From assembly GCA_016776505.1 (NCBI GenBank), contig JADHTG010000005.1, forward strand, positions 1 to 64,000: a stretch of DNA of 64,000 nucleotides, given 5' to 3'. This stretch comes from Bacteroidota bacterium (GTDB lineage: Bacteria; Bacteroidota; Bacteroidia; CAILMK01; JAAYUY01). The notes below the pieces were generated by a model, which had not been told where the DNA came from, did not search any database, and was given only the letters and a program-made list of their open reading frames with translations. Below, piece after piece: positions 27,191 through 37,323 of the stretch (position 1 is the first letter of the stretch; each line of letters opens with the position of its first letter). Both the position numbers and the translations under genes were made by a program.

Positions 27191-30121
27191 ATGAAGCAAT
27201 TATTTTTGTCTATTTTTTTCATTGTATTTGTTATCTCGGTGATATCAAATACCGGGAAGCAGTTTGATAACAGCAAAATCCTAATAAAAAAGGCTCAAAC
27301 TGAACAGGCATTGAAGCTCCTGGATTCAATGACCATTGAGGAGAAGATCGGACAATTATTAATGGTGAACGGCTATTCAAATAAAATGAATGATTTTGAG
27401 AAACTATCCGGCCTCATTCAGAGTTATCATATAGGGGGAGTCCTATTTTTCCAGGGAACACCAAGTCGGCAGGCAATCATCACGAACAAACTTCAATCCA
27501 TTTCAAAAATTCCGCTTTTTATTGCCATGGATGCTGAATGGGGAATTAGCATGCGTTTGGATAGTGTGATTAATTTTCCCAGGCAAATGACTCTAGGAGC
27601 CATTCAAGATAACAAATTGATTTATAAAATGGGACAGGAAGTAGCCTATCAGTGTCAACGGCTGGGTGTTCATATCAATTTTGCTCCTGTAATTGATATT
27701 AATACCAATCCCAAGAATCAAGTCATACATCTCCGTTCATTTGGAGAAAACCGGGAATTAGTTTCGCAAAAGGGGATTTCTTATATGATGGGGATGCAGG
27801 ATCATCGGATCATGGCGGTTGCAAAACATTTTCCAGGTCATGGTGATACTGACATTGATTCTCATAAAGACTTACCCGTCATAAATAAATCCATTGAAGA
27901 TTTGAAACACAATGAATTATATCCGTTTTATAAACTGATTAAAAAAGGGATTGAAGGGATCATGGTTGCACATCTTTATGTGCCTGCAATTGATGGGAAA
28001 AATAAATTACCCACTTCGATTTCTCATCGAGCCATTCATGATCTTTTATTAAATGACATGGGCTTTACAGGACTGATATTCACTGATGCCTTAAATATGC
28101 AGGGAGTTGCCAGGGATTATAAATCAGGGGATAAAGAAATTAAAGCATTAGAAGCTGGAAATGACATTTTACTGTTTCCTAATGATGTTGAAAAAGCGGT
28201 TAATGCTATTAAAAATGCGGTTTTAACAGGTGTGTTATCTGAGGACATAATCAATGCAAAAGTAAAAAAGGTATTGCTTTCAAAAATTGAACATGGCCTT
28301 TTTGAACAGGAGGAAGTGGAGCTAAAAAATCTGATCGAAGACCTTAATAATTCAAGGATCCGGTTTTTAAAAAGAGTATTGGCTGAGCATTCCCTTTGTC
28401 TGATAAAAAATGAAAAGGACTTAATACCATTAACAAAACTGAGTAATAAAAATATAGCTGCCATTAATTTTGGTGGAGATACCCAAAGCTTATTTCATGA
28501 TTATTTGAATTTATATGATGATATCAATACATATGTCTATCCATCCAGTTGCAATTATGAAAAACTGAACCAATTGGAGAAAGAAACTCATGAATATAAC
28601 ACGCTGATTATTAGCCTATTTGATGTAGCCAAATACAATGTCAGGAATTTTAATTTAGATCCTCGTGTAATCCATTTTATTAATTCACAGTCTGAAAAAA
28701 AGAATATAATACTGGTCAACTTCGGCAGCCCCTATGCATTAAAATATTTTGATAAAAAGTATGCCATATTACAAGTTGGTGAGCAAGATGAAGCGTTTCA
28801 GCAAGCAGCTGCCCAGGCAATTTTTGGTGGGATACCCATTTCCGGGAAATTACCGGTAAGTGTAGGAGAATTTATTCCTTATGGCAGTGGCATCTATATT
28901 AAGGATCCGATCAGGTTAAAATATGCGGATCCACAGGAAGTGAACTTTTCGATCCATGCAATTGATTCCATTGAAAAAATCATTGCAGAGTCAATAAGTA
29001 ATGAAGAAACCCCGGGATGCCAGGTTTTAATTGCAAAAGACGGGAAAGTATTTTATCATAAATCCTTTGGCTATCACACTTATGACAATCAAGTAGCAGT
29101 TCAAAACACAGATATTTACGATGTGGCAAGTATTACAAAAATAGCCGCTACCATGCTTCCGCTAATGAAATTGTATGAAGAAGATCAAATCAGCCTGGAT
29201 GATACGCTTGGCAAATATGTGAAACGGAGTTCTCAATATGTATATGGAAAGGCACTTATTCGAAATATGTTGATGCACCAGGCTGGATTTAAGCCATGGA
29301 TAGCTTTTTATAAAAATACACTGGATGATTCGAAAAATCAAATGGATTTTTATTATTCAGATGAAAAATCTGAGATTTATTCTATTAACGCCAATAAAGG
29401 ATTATATGTAAATAACGCCATAATCGACAGCATTTGGGAAATAATTTATCATACAGAAGTAAAAGAACAGGGTGAATATGCATATAGTGATCTTGATTTC
29501 ATGTTTTTAAAGAAAATTATTGAGAATTCAATAGATGAAGCTTTTGACAAACTGCTTAAGAGGACTTATTATATTCCACTAGGGATGAATAATACCGGTT
29601 TTAATCCATATGAATGGTTTAATATCAGTTCCATTCCGCCCACAGAAGTGGAGAACTATTTCAGATTTGACACAGTTCAGGCATATGTTCATGATCCTGC
29701 AGCCGCCTTATTGGGAGGAATCGAGGGTCATGCAGGATTATTTTCCAATGCAAATGACCTGGCAAAACTTCTTCACATGTTTATTAATGAAGGAGAATAC
29801 GGTGGGGAAAAATACTTCCTCTCTTCCACCATCGATACATTCACAACCAAAAGTTCTGATGTAAGCAGAAGAGCCCTTGGATTTGACAAACCGGAAATGG
29901 ATAGTTTTAAATCTTACAATCCAACAAGCAAAAACACTCCTGCCTCCGCTTATGGGCATACCGGTTTTACCGGAACCTGTGCATGGGCAGATCCTGAAAA
30001 TGATATCATTTATATTTTCCTTTCTAACCGGACTTTTCCAAGCTCAGAAAACAAAAAACTCTGGCACAGCAATACACGAGCAAAGATACAGGAGCTTATT
30101 TATTCAGAGATTTTGAAATAG
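27191..30121 (+). CDS. Secreted GH3 glycosidase fused to a beta-lactamase-like serine hydrolase
   Basis: A 976-residue two-enzyme protein. After a signal peptide (residues 1-20) comes a GH3 domain with the NagZ signature K212-HFPGHGDTDIDSH225, catalytic D223-x-H225 dyad and nucleophile D299 in IFTDALNMQG. This indicates beta-N-acetylglucosaminidase activity. A GH3 C-terminal-like linker follows. From about 600 there is a class C beta-lactamase/DD-peptidase fold: S647-I-T-K650, a YSD in place of YxN, and H923-T-G. The fusion suggests cleavage of both sugar and peptide parts of peptidoglycan fragments outside the inner membrane; that joint role is inferred. An intrinsic terminator follows. Confidence 0.85.
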   Translation: MKQLFLSIFFIVFVISVISNTGKQFDNSKILIKKAQTEQALKLLDSMTIEEKIGQLLMVNGYSNKMNDFEKLSGLIQSYHIGGVLFFQGTPSRQAIITNKLQSISKIPLFIAMDAEWGISMRLDSVINFPRQMTLGAIQDNKLIYKMGQEVAYQCQRLGVHINFAPVIDINTNPKNQVIHLRSFGENRELVSQKGISYMMGMQDHRIMAVAKHFPGHGDTDIDSHKDLPVINKSIEDLKHNELYPFYKLIKKGIEGIMVAHLYVPAIDGKNKLPTSISHRAIHDLLLNDMGFTGLIFTDALNMQGVARDYKSGDKEIKALEAGNDILLFPNDVEKAVNAIKNAVLTGVLSEDIINAKVKKVLLSKIEHGLFEQEEVELKNLIEDLNNSRIRFLKRVLAEHSLCLIKNEKDLIPLTKLSNKNIAAINFGGDTQSLFHDYLNLYDDINTYVYPSSCNYEKLNQLEKETHEYNTLIISLFDVAKYNVRNFNLDPRVIHFINSQSEKKNIILVNFGSPYALKYFDKKYAILQVGEQDEAFQQAAAQAIFGGIPISGKLPVSVGEFIPYGSGIYIKDPIRLKYADPQEVNFSIHAIDSIEKIIAESISNEETPGCQVLIAKDGKVFYHKSFGYHTYDNQVAVQNTDIYDVASITKIAATMLPLMKLYEEDQISLDDTLGKYVKRSSQYVYGKALIRNMLMHQAGFKPWIAFYKNTLDDSKNQMDFYYSDEKSEIYSINANKGLYVNNAIIDSIWEIIYHTEVKEQGEYAYSDLDFMFLKKIIENSIDEAFDKLLKRTYYIPLGMNNTGFNPYEWFNISSIPPTEVENYFRFDTVQAYVHDPAAALLGGIEGHAGLFSNANDLAKLLHMFINEGEYGGEKYFLSSTIDTFTTKSSDVSRRALGFDKPEMDSFKSYNPTSKNTPASAYGHTGFTGTCAWADPENDIIYIFLSNRTFPSSENKKLWHSNTRAKIQELIYSEILK

Positions 30122-30144
30122 GGATTGATTGAGCAAACTTTTCT

Positions 30145-30184
30145 AATACTATACTTTCAAATACAGTTTAGTATTCTTTTTTTC
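30145..30184 (+). terminator. Intrinsic terminator of the TPR/GH3 unit
   Basis: Arms aatacta (30145-30151) and tagtatt (30169-30175) form a 7-bp stem with a 17-nt loop, followed by c and seven T. It lies 24 nt after the GH3 stop and between convergent units. Confidence 0.75.
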
Positions 30185-30264
30185 TTTATCAGGATGTTCA
30201 CAGACAAAAAATTTTAGTCAATAATAACTTAAAACAATCCTGGCCAGATCATCTGAAGGAATTG

Positions 30265-31014
30265 CTAAATTTCTATCCTGTATAATACCGGTTTGCTGGG
30301 ACTGGCATCATTTTCAAAAGAAGCAATCTGAAGATTTAGCAAATAGCTTCCGTCACTAACATCATTTGGAACATATATTAATTCGGTAATAGTAGCATCC
30401 ATGAGCTGTTTTCCTTCATAATCCCAAAATGCTTTGTGTGAAAGTAACTTCCCATTATCTTTCTCTTTATCCACAGAAGGCAGGTCAATCAGCAAATGCC
30501 TGATGCCTTTTTCACGTATATATGAAGTGGCCTCTTCAGCTAAATAAGCAGGATTTGTATTCGAATAATTTCGTGTTTTTTTTTCATCATTATTCGGTAA
30601 TGTCCGGATGATGATCGCCTGGAAATCTTTTTGTTCAATGCCTTCCTTAATTTGTTGCCGGCTTATCACTTTGTCATTTCCAATAATTTGGGGACTAACG
30701 GATATTAGTTCCGCCAAAAAAAAGAATTCTTTTAAGCATTGATTGATACTGTGAAATTCCCTGCTAATATGGCCTATACATTCGGTATGAGTTCCATTTC
30801 CATGCGGGTTGAAATGAATATTATTAAAATTTACTGCAGCACCCGCTGCTACACTGCCAATCCAATCTCCTCTCACAACTGGTTCAATCTTGCTTGAACC
30901 AACATTCCATGCACTTGCTGCTTTATTCAAATCTTTTACGGCTAAAGAAATATCTATCGGCTTTGACAAATCAACCTGAATGCTATTATTATTTATTTCT
31001 ATGATGGCTTTCAT
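30265..31014 (-). CDS. kynB: Cyclase-family protein, probable kynurenine formamidase
   Basis: A 249-residue metal-dependent hydrolase of the cyclase/KynB fold. The metal motif is HGNGTHTECIGH: two His spaced as in the family HxGTHxD, but Glu-Cys replaces the Asp-Xaa-Pro part. In tryptophan breakdown the enzyme removes formate from N-formylkynurenine. The assignment rests on fold and on being the last gene of a complete kynurenine operon that otherwise lacks this step. It starts 5 nt after the ACMSD gene. Another hydrolase activity remains possible. Confidence 0.72.
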   Translation of the reverse strand: MKAIIEINNNSIQVDLSKPIDISLAVKDLNKAASAWNVGSSKIEPVVRGDWIGSVAAGAAVNFNNIHFNPHGNGTHTECIGHISREFHSINQCLKEFFFLAELISVSPQIIGNDKVISRQQIKEGIEQKDFQAIIIRTLPNNDEKKTRNYSNTNPAYLAEEATSYIREKGIRHLLIDLPSVDKEKDNGKLLSHKAFWDYEGKQLMDATITELIYVPNDVSDGSYLLNLQIASFENDASPSKPVLYRIEI

Positions 31015-31019
31015 TCTAT

Positions 31020-32054
31020 TTAAGAATTTTCAGTCAGCCATTTCAGCGGATTTTTATTCCAAATGGCATCATATTCATTCTGCTTAACCAAACCGGATTT
31101 TAATGCTTCATCCAATAATATTCCTGGATAACAACCCTCCACTGTTTCCATTTCTCCCAAAGGATATGGATCGTCCAGTCCTGCCACAATTTGAGAAACA
31201 CCCTGCCTTCTGATCAACATTTCAAACGAAAGTTGATCGTGCAACAGGCTGTCAAAATAGATTTTTGGATGACCGATATATGTATCCGGTGAAACAGCTC
31301 CTTCGAATAAATCAGGACGACCTTTAAACCCCTGCAATCTTCTTCCCACATTCATTTGTCCAAATTGATTGCCGTGAGCAAAGCAGGTTCTGATCCGGGG
31401 ATACTTATCAGGAAATGCCAGCGAAGTATACATATGATAGGTATCCGCAGTTTGGGCACACATCCAGACCAGATTATACCGCCAGAGCCTGTCTTCCAGA
31501 CCAATCATTTTCGATCCATCATAAGGATGGATTTCTATGGCCAATTTGTAAGTATCAGCCAGTTTAAACAGGGGATCCAGTCTTTCATCGGCTATGGAAC
31601 ACCATTCCTTATTCTGATCAAGAAAGTGGCTAGGTAAACAAAGCAAGTGCATTTTCATATCCTTCACACAACGCTCAATTTCTTTGAGAGCTGAATCCAT
31701 ATATGCTGCCTGTACAACAAATCCAGATGTAAATTTTTGGGGATGATCTGCCTGCAATTGTGCATTGAAATCATTCTGAAAGCGGATCGCATCCATGGCT
31801 GTTTTCTCATCATAACCATTGCAATAAAGTTGCGATAAAGTTAAAACCACTTCATGCTCTATCTTGTTTTTTTCCATCCACTGGAGTTTCTCTTCCAGGA
31901 AAAAACTGGGATGTGAGATCGGTCTTGCCCAGTCGCCCTGTCGCATAAACGATCTATCATCATCAACCCAGAATATTTTCCTTTCTTTCATAAATTTTGG
32001 AATCTGCTCCGGGTTTGGCAACAGGTGTCCGTGCGCGTTTATTTTCTTAACCAT
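31020..32054 (-). CDS. nbaD: 2-amino-3-carboxymuconate-6-semialdehyde decarboxylase (ACMSD)
   Basis: This amidohydrolase-fold enzyme removes CO2 from the ring-opened product of 3-hydroxyanthranilate and so diverts it from quinolinate. From the ATG at 32054 it has 344 residues, starting MVKKINAHGHLLP with metal ligands H8 and H10, then TCFAHGNQFGQMNVGRR and a late AGLDDPYPLG that supplies the metal-binding Asp. The frame extends 60 nt into the upstream gene, but the internal ATG leaves a normal 20-nt gap. Length and motifs fit bacterial ACMSD (NbaD). Confidence 0.88.
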   Translation of the reverse strand: MVKKINAHGHLLPNPEQIPKFMKERKIFWVDDDRSFMRQGDWARPISHPSFFLEEKLQWMEKNKIEHEVVLTLSQLYCNGYDEKTAMDAIRFQNDFNAQLQADHPQKFTSGFVVQAAYMDSALKEIERCVKDMKMHLLCLPSHFLDQNKEWCSIADERLDPLFKLADTYKLAIEIHPYDGSKMIGLEDRLWRYNLVWMCAQTADTYHMYTSLAFPDKYPRIRTCFAHGNQFGQMNVGRRLQGFKGRPDLFEGAVSPDTYIGHPKIYFDSLLHDQLSFEMLIRRQGVSQIVAGLDDPYPLGEMETVEGCYPGILLDEALKSGLVKQNEYDAIWNKNPLKWLTENS

Positions 32055-32074
32055 TGATTTATTATTCAAGCTAT

Positions 32075-32602
32075 CTAAAATGCTTTTTCGGGAGGAGTCA
32101 TATAATGACCGCAATTATCACAAGTACATTTTTCCTTGTTATTATAATAAGCCTTAAAAATGACAGGCATATCGGTTTCAATATTATCCAGTTTGAATTT
32201 TTCTTCATTCAATTTATGATTGCATTTTTCGCAATACCATTGCAGGCCATCCAGCATGCCTTCCGGACGTTTGTATTCTACCACAAGGCCTATTGTATCT
32301 TTCCCTCTTTGAGGTGAATGAGGGACCTTTGAGGGCAATAGGTAAATTTCCCCTTCTTTAATGGGAATGTTTTCCGCTTTTCCTTCATTTTGAATTGTGA
32401 GTACAATATCCCCTTCAATCTGAAAATAAAATTCAGGGGTTTCATTATAGTGATAGTCTTTGCGGGAATTAGGTCCACCCACCACCATGATTATGAATTC
32501 TCCGTCTTCATAAACACATTTATTACCGACAGGTGGTTTTAGCAAATGTCGATTATCATCAATCCATTTTTTGAAATGGACTGGTTGAAATAGTTTTGTC
32601 AT
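32075..32602 (-). CDS. nbaC: 3-hydroxyanthranilate 3,4-dioxygenase
   Basis: A cupin dioxygenase that opens 3-hydroxyanthranilate to 2-amino-3-carboxymuconate semialdehyde. Counting from the ATG at 32602, the Fe(II) ligands are H51, E57 and H95, the same spacing as in the Cupriavidus enzyme. The C-terminal half carries a rubredoxin-like CxxC pair (CEKC and CDNC), found in bacterial forms and absent from mammals. Two more ATG codons lie just upstream (32605, 32608). The 75-nt gap to the preceding dehydrogenase gene holds no clear promoter. Confidence 0.92.
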   Translation of the reverse strand: MTKLFQPVHFKKWIDDNRHLLKPPVGNKCVYEDGEFIIMVVGGPNSRKDYHYNETPEFYFQIEGDIVLTIQNEGKAENIPIKEGEIYLLPSKVPHSPQRGKDTIGLVVEYKRPEGMLDGLQWYCEKCNHKLNEEKFKLDNIETDMPVIFKAYYNNKEKCTCDNCGHYMTPPEKAF

Positions 32603-32676
32603 CATCAATATAATTAGCCATTTAAATTAAAACCTCTTAGATTTTTGATTTTTGCAAGTAAACTGTGAGTTTTTTT

Positions 32677-34125
32677 CTAATACTTTATACATACATTTTT
32701 TGCTTCTGTAAAGAAATTCAGAGCATCAAGTCCACCTTCCCGTCCTATGCCTGAATCTTTCATGCCCCCAAATGGTGTTCTTAAATCTCGTAACATCCAG
32801 GTATTTACCCACACAATCCCGGCTTCAATTTCAGATGAAATTCGAGTTGCCCTTTTCAGGTTTTGAGTCCATATGCTACAAGACAAACCATAGCGCACAC
32901 TATTGGCATATTCAAGCACTTCCTTTTCTGTGTCAAATGGCATGATGCTCACCACGGGTCCGAATATTTCCTCCTGATTGGTTCTGCAATCAAATGCTAA
33001 ACCCTCTATAATTGCCGGTTCCAGATAATATCCGTTTTCAAAACCTTCAACAATTACTTCTTTTCCACCGAATAGAATTTTCCCACCCTCTTCCTTAGCA
33101 AGTTCCAGATAGGATTTTACTTTGTCAAGATGGGATGCTGAAACAAGGGCACCAATTCTTGTATCTGGCTGATCAGGATGTCCTACTTTTAATTTTCGGA
33201 CAGCTTCAACAAAATCCTTTTTAAACTTTTCATAAATAGGTCTTTCCACAAAAATCCGTGATCCGCAAAGGCAAATTTGCCCTTGATTTGAAAAACTCGA
33301 TTGAATGGTGGTTGCCAGCATATCATCATAATCACAATCAGCGAAAATGATGTTTGGATTTTTACCTCCAAGTTCCAAGGATAGCTTTTTAAATTTTGGA
33401 GCTGCTAAAGTGGCAATTTTCTGGCCGGTTTCAGTTCCACCTGTAAAGGAAACGGCTTTTACATCATCATGAGATACCATGGCCTGGCCTGCTGAATGTC
33501 CGTAACCATGCACAATATTCAATACCCCTGCCGGTAATCCTGCTTCCATGCAAATGGTTGAAAGCAAAAATGCAGTCATGGGTGTAAGTTCAGAAGGTTT
33601 AGCCACAACCGTATTTCCTGCTGCCAGTGCAGGAGCAATTTTCCATGTAAAAAGATATAAAGGCAAATTCCACGGAGAGATACAACTCACAACGCCTAAT
33701 GGCCTTCTTATGGTGTAATTGATGGCAGTTTGATCCGTTTCATGCGCCTGGCTGGCAAACAATGTAATTGCATTGGCAAAAAATTTAAAATTAGCAGCTG
33801 CCCTTGGTATATCCACTTCTTTTGCCAACCAGAGTGGTTTCCCATTGTCTTTAGATTCTGCTTTTGCCAATAATTTTAAATTATCGCGAATCAAATCTGA
33901 TATTTTACTCAAGATATCATGTCGATACTCAATGCTTGTTTTCGACCATGAATGAAATGCCTCTTTTGCATATTTAACTGCAGCATCTACATCCTTACCA
34001 TCAGAGTCAGGAATTAATGCGTACACTTCGCCAGATGCAGGATTTATATTTTCCAAATATTTTCCCATAACAGGATCCACCAATTTGCCATTTACATAAT
34101 TCCTGATTTTAATTAATTCGCTCAC
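32677..34125 (-). CDS. nbaE: 2-aminomuconate 6-semialdehyde dehydrogenase
   Basis: An NAD(P)-dependent aldehyde dehydrogenase of about 482 residues that oxidises 2-aminomuconate semialdehyde to 2-aminomuconate. It shows SCISPWNLPLYLFTWK, the Rossmann-like SFTGGTETGQ, the general base in LELGGKNPN and the catalytic Cys in NQGQICLCG. Substrate is assigned from operon context and similarity to NbaE/AmnC types. The frame reaches an ATG at 34149 inside the upstream gene, while a GTG at 34125 begins 1 nt after that gene's TAA; the GTG is preferred but the ATG is possible. Confidence 0.87.
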   Translation of the reverse strand: MSELIKIRNYVNGKLVDPVMGKYLENINPASGEVYALIPDSDGKDVDAAVKYAKEAFHSWSKTSIEYRHDILSKISDLIRDNLKLLAKAESKDNGKPLWLAKEVDIPRAAANFKFFANAITLFASQAHETDQTAINYTIRRPLGVVSCISPWNLPLYLFTWKIAPALAAGNTVVAKPSELTPMTAFLLSTICMEAGLPAGVLNIVHGYGHSAGQAMVSHDDVKAVSFTGGTETGQKIATLAAPKFKKLSLELGGKNPNIIFADCDYDDMLATTIQSSFSNQGQICLCGSRIFVERPIYEKFKKDFVEAVRKLKVGHPDQPDTRIGALVSASHLDKVKSYLELAKEEGGKILFGGKEVIVEGFENGYYLEPAIIEGLAFDCRTNQEEIFGPVVSIMPFDTEKEVLEYANSVRYGLSCSIWTQNLKRATRISSEIEAGIVWVNTWMLRDLRTPFGGMKDSGIGREGGLDALNFFTEAKNVCIKY

Positions 34126-34126
34126 T

Positions 34127-34537
34127 TTATCTCTTTTTATAAGCAACAACTTTCATTTCAATTAATAAATGCGGATGGGGTAACTGGTGAACAGCTACTG
34201 TTGTTCTGGTAGGTCCATCGTATCCAAAATACGCCCCGTATACTTCATTATAGCCTCCAAAATCATTCATATTAACAAGAAAACAGGATACATCCACAAT
34301 GTCTGCTAAATCACAATCCACACTTTGCAAGATGTCACGAATATTCTCAATTACAGCCCTGGTTTGAGCTTTTATATCGAGTTTAGTGGTTCCCATTTTA
34401 TCTACTTCAACCCCATCCAACGAATTATCCGGTCGTCTTGAACTGGTTCCTGAAACATAAACGAAGTCTCCCGCTATCTTCAAGTGAGGAAACTTCCCTC
34501 TTGGTTTTGCTTTGTGATCCAACAATCTGCTTTTCAT
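34127..34537 (-). CDS. nbaF: 2-aminomuconate deaminase (RidA family)
   Basis: A 136-residue RidA/YjgF-fold protein. The C-terminal [20 protein letters not shown] segment differs from housekeeping RidA and matches 2-aminomuconate deaminases. It would release ammonia from 2-aminomuconate to give 2-oxohex-3-enedioate (4-oxalocrotonate). It lies between the dehydrogenase and the decarboxylase genes, exactly where the pathway needs it. A generic imine deaminase role is less likely in this context. Confidence 0.85.
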   Translation of the reverse strand: MKSRLLDHKAKPRGKFPHLKIAGDFVYVSGTSSRRPDNSLDGVEVDKMGTTKLDIKAQTRAVIENIRDILQSVDCDLADIVDVSCFLVNMNDFGGYNEVYGAYFGYDGPTRTTVAVHQLPHPHLLIEMKVVAYKKR

Positions 34538-34552
34538 GTTTTTAAGTTTTAA

Positions 34553-35317
34553 TCATTCTACCGAAAACGAAATTTTTCCAAGGTTTTGAAATTCGCTTTC
34601 CACAAAATCCCCTTTTGTTAATGCAACTGCCGGAGTAATGGCTCCAATTAATATGACACTCCCCTCTGGAATTTCCTTGTTATACTGATGTGTCAGGCGG
34701 GAAATAGCAGGCAAGGCTTCCCAGGGATTACCCAAGACTGCGTTGGAAGACCCTATTTGAACTGGATTTCCATTTATTTTTAAGACTGTTCCCAAATTAT
34801 TGATATGTATATTTTCAGAAAACCATTGACCCACAATAAATCCAGAGGAGGAGCAATTATCAGCGATTACATCGGCCAATGTAAATTTAAAATTCTTATA
34901 CCTTGAATCAATAATTTCCATGGCAGGAGCAATGGCCTTGACGTAATCCCTGCTTTCAGCTAGTTTCAAAGGACGATCTATTTTTTTTGCTGTTATGATG
35001 GCAATTTCAGGTTCTACACGAGGATGAATATAATTTGAAATGGACATGACTCCACCTTCCGGGATATTCATCCTGTCTGTCAGTACACCCCATATCATAT
35101 CATGGACTCCCATCTGAATCATTTTCGCCTGACTGGTAAATCCCAGTTTATAACCGACTAATTTTTCTCCGGCTATGAATCTTTTTTCAATCGATAAAGC
35201 CTGAATTTCATATGCATTCTCCACTGAAAATCCCGCATCATCCAACATCTGGCTTACAGCCTTAGCTTCTGTGGCTGCATTATGCAATATTTCTGAAATT
35301 CGATTTTTGTCTAGCAT
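34553..35317 (-). CDS. nbaG: 4-oxalocrotonate decarboxylase
   Basis: A 254-residue member of the fumarylacetoacetase-related hydratase/decarboxylase family. It converts 4-oxalocrotonate to 2-hydroxypenta-2,4-dienoate. LGFTSQAKMIQMGV, the RVEPEIA metal-binding Glu pair and IIDSRYKNFKFTLADVIADN resemble XylI/DmpH decarboxylases, which separates it from the hydratase paralogue at 37324. Decarboxylase and hydratase normally form a complex that channels the unstable dienol. A 15-nt gap leads to the deaminase gene. Confidence 0.87.
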   Translation of the reverse strand: MLDKNRISEILHNAATEAKAVSQMLDDAGFSVENAYEIQALSIEKRFIAGEKLVGYKLGFTSQAKMIQMGVHDMIWGVLTDRMNIPEGGVMSISNYIHPRVEPEIAIITAKKIDRPLKLAESRDYVKAIAPAMEIIDSRYKNFKFTLADVIADNCSSSGFIVGQWFSENIHINNLGTVLKINGNPVQIGSSNAVLGNPWEALPAISRLTHQYNKEIPEGSVILIGAITPAVALTKGDFVESEFQNLGKISFSVE

Positions 35318-35362
35318 TTCCTCTCCATTGAAAGTGATTTAATTCATCGTTCGTTTTATCTT

Positions 35363-36376
35363 TTAAGTCTTTTTTTTCAAATCCAAAGCCACATCAACAA
35401 TCAGGTCTTCCTGCCCACCCACCATTTTTCTTCTTCCAACTTCCACTAAAATATCCCGCGTATCCAGATTATATCTTTTAGCTGCTCTCTCAGCATGTAG
35501 CAAAAAGCTGGAATAAACACCTGCATAACCAAGTGAGAGCGTTTCACGATCCACTCTGACCGGACGTTTTTGCAATGGACGGATTATATCATCCGCTGCA
35601 TCCATCAATTTAAAGAGGTCGCAATCATGATCATAACCCATTTTGTTCAATACTGCTATCAGAACCTCCAGGGGAGTATTTCCCGCGCCAGCTCCCATTC
35701 CTGCTAATGAAGCATCCACACGTACTGCACCGTTTTGAATAGCAATTATTGAATTGGCCACTCCAAGTGACAGGTTGTGGTGACAATGAATTCCTACCTG
35801 AGTTTCAGAATCCAGGTGCTCACGTAATGCTTTCACCCGATCAGATACCTCATGCATTAATAAAGCACCAGCAGAATCAGTAACATACACACAATGAGCC
35901 CCATAAGACTCCATCAATTTAGCTTGTTTTGATAAATTGAGGGGATCGTTCATATGAGCCATCATTAAAAAACCGGCCACGTCCAAGCCCAGTTTTCTGG
36001 CATACTCAATGTGTTGAGCTGCTACATCTGCTTCAGTACAATGCGTAGCAATTCGTACTGAACGAACACCTGCTTCGTATGCATTTTTTAGATCTTCAAC
36101 TGTACCAATACCTGGTAATAATAAAGTCGTCAGGGTAGCATTTTCAATCACTTCAGCCATTATTTCGATCCATTCAACATCTGTATGTGCTCCAAATCCA
36201 TAATTAAAACTTGATCCGGCCAAGCCGTCTCCATGCGAGATTTCAATGGCATTCACATTTGCAACATCCAACGCTTTTGTAATGTTCTGAACCTGCTCTT
36301 TGCGATACTGGTGTTGGATGGTGTGCATCCCATCCCTTAAAGTAACATCCTGTATATATAATTTTTCGCTCATCAC
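35363..36376 (-). CDS. mhpE: 4-hydroxy-2-oxovalerate aldolase
   Basis: A 337-residue Mn2+-dependent class II aldolase that splits 4-hydroxy-2-oxovalerate into pyruvate and acetaldehyde. Seen are the HMGL-like start [16 protein letters not shown] and the metal-binding [12 protein letters not shown]. The second Met (36373) may be the start. It overlaps the acetaldehyde dehydrogenase gene by 4 nt; the two proteins are known to form a channeling complex (BphI/BphJ, DmpG/DmpF), and coupled translation would help assembly. Confidence 0.93.
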   Translation of the reverse strand: MMSEKLYIQDVTLRDGMHTIQHQYRKEQVQNITKALDVANVNAIEISHGDGLAGSSFNYGFGAHTDVEWIEIMAEVIENATLTTLLLPGIGTVEDLKNAYEAGVRSVRIATHCTEADVAAQHIEYARKLGLDVAGFLMMAHMNDPLNLSKQAKLMESYGAHCVYVTDSAGALLMHEVSDRVKALREHLDSETQVGIHCHHNLSLGVANSIIAIQNGAVRVDASLAGMGAGAGNTPLEVLIAVLNKMGYDHDCDLFKLMDAADDIIRPLQKRPVRVDRETLSLGYAGVYSSFLLHAERAAKRYNLDTRDILVEVGRRKMVGGQEDLIVDVALDLKKKT

Positions 36377-37314
36377 TTATTTTCTAATATAAAATGAAGG
36401 TTTTTTTGTGCAATTTTTTCCGCGGTAGCTTTCGCTGCAGATGTCATAATATCCAGGTTTCCAGCATAAGGAGGTAAATAATGACCAGCACCTTCCACCT
36501 GTAAAAAGACTGTTGTTTTAAGACCTTTTACTTTGCCAAGACCTTCTACGTAAACCTCTTCACTAATTTCTTCGAATTGAACTTCTTGTTTCAAATGATA
36601 ACCTGGAACATACTGATTTACAGCTTTCACCATATCGTGTATACTTTTTCTGATCTCCTGTTGATCTGCCATTTCACTTAATGTAAAAACCGTATTCCTC
36701 ATCATGATTGGGGGATCAGCAGGATTCAAAATAATAATTGCTTTTCCTTTTGCTGCTCCACCTACCACTTCAATTCCATGAGCTGTAGTTTGCGTAAATT
36801 CATCAATATTTGCCCGTGTTCCCGGACCAGCAGATTTACTTGCAATAGCAGATACAATTTCACCATAATAGGTTTTTGTAATCCGGGAGATCGCATGAAC
36901 AATCGGAATAGTTGCCTGCCCACCACAAGTAACCATATTGACATTGATCTGATCAAGCTTGTTCTCCAGGTTAACTGAAGGAACCATATAAGGACCGATT
37001 GCTGCCGGGGTGAGATCTATCATAAATTTACCCGGATATTTCTGAATAATGCCGTTATTAACCAGATGTGCTTTTGCTGATGTTGCGTCAAAAAAAATCT
37101 TAATGTCTTTAAAATCAGGTAATTTTTCGAGGCCTTCCAATCCTTCATGAATCGTTTTAACCCCTAATTTCTGAGCCCGCTTCAATCCATCTGATTCCTG
37201 GTCAATTCCCACCAGGTACATGACTTCCAGGTAATTTGAATTTCTTATTATTTTAACCATTAAATCTGTTCCAATGTTTCCGGAACCAATAATGGCGCAT
37301 TTCATCTTGTTCAT
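36373..37314 (-). CDS. mhpF: Acetaldehyde dehydrogenase (acylating)
   Basis: It turns acetaldehyde, NAD+ and CoA into acetyl-CoA, protecting the cell from the aldolase product. The 313 residues show the Rossmann [11 protein letters not shown] near the N-terminus and the catalytic Cys in [12 protein letters not shown]. Length fits the MhpF/DmpF/BphJ group rather than the large AdhE. A start at the fourth codon (37305) is equally plausible. It sits between hydratase and aldolase, with a 4-nt overlap with the aldolase. Confidence 0.93.
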   Translation of the reverse strand: MNKMKCAIIGSGNIGTDLMVKIIRNSNYLEVMYLVGIDQESDGLKRAQKLGVKTIHEGLEGLEKLPDFKDIKIFFDATSAKAHLVNNGIIQKYPGKFMIDLTPAAIGPYMVPSVNLENKLDQINVNMVTCGGQATIPIVHAISRITKTYYGEIVSAIASKSAGPGTRANIDEFTQTTAHGIEVVGGAAKGKAIIILNPADPPIMMRNTVFTLSEMADQQEIRKSIHDMVKAVNQYVPGYHLKQEVQFEEISEEVYVEGLGKVKGLKTTVFLQVEGAGHYLPPYAGNLDIMTSAAKATAEKIAQKNLHFILENK

Positions 37315-37323
37315 TTGTTATCC

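Noticed and set aside
32055-32114. Longer N-terminus for the ACMSD gene
   Set aside because: It would overlap the 3-hydroxyanthranilate dioxygenase gene by 40 nt; ACMSD proteins begin just before the HxH motif, matching the ATG at 32054.
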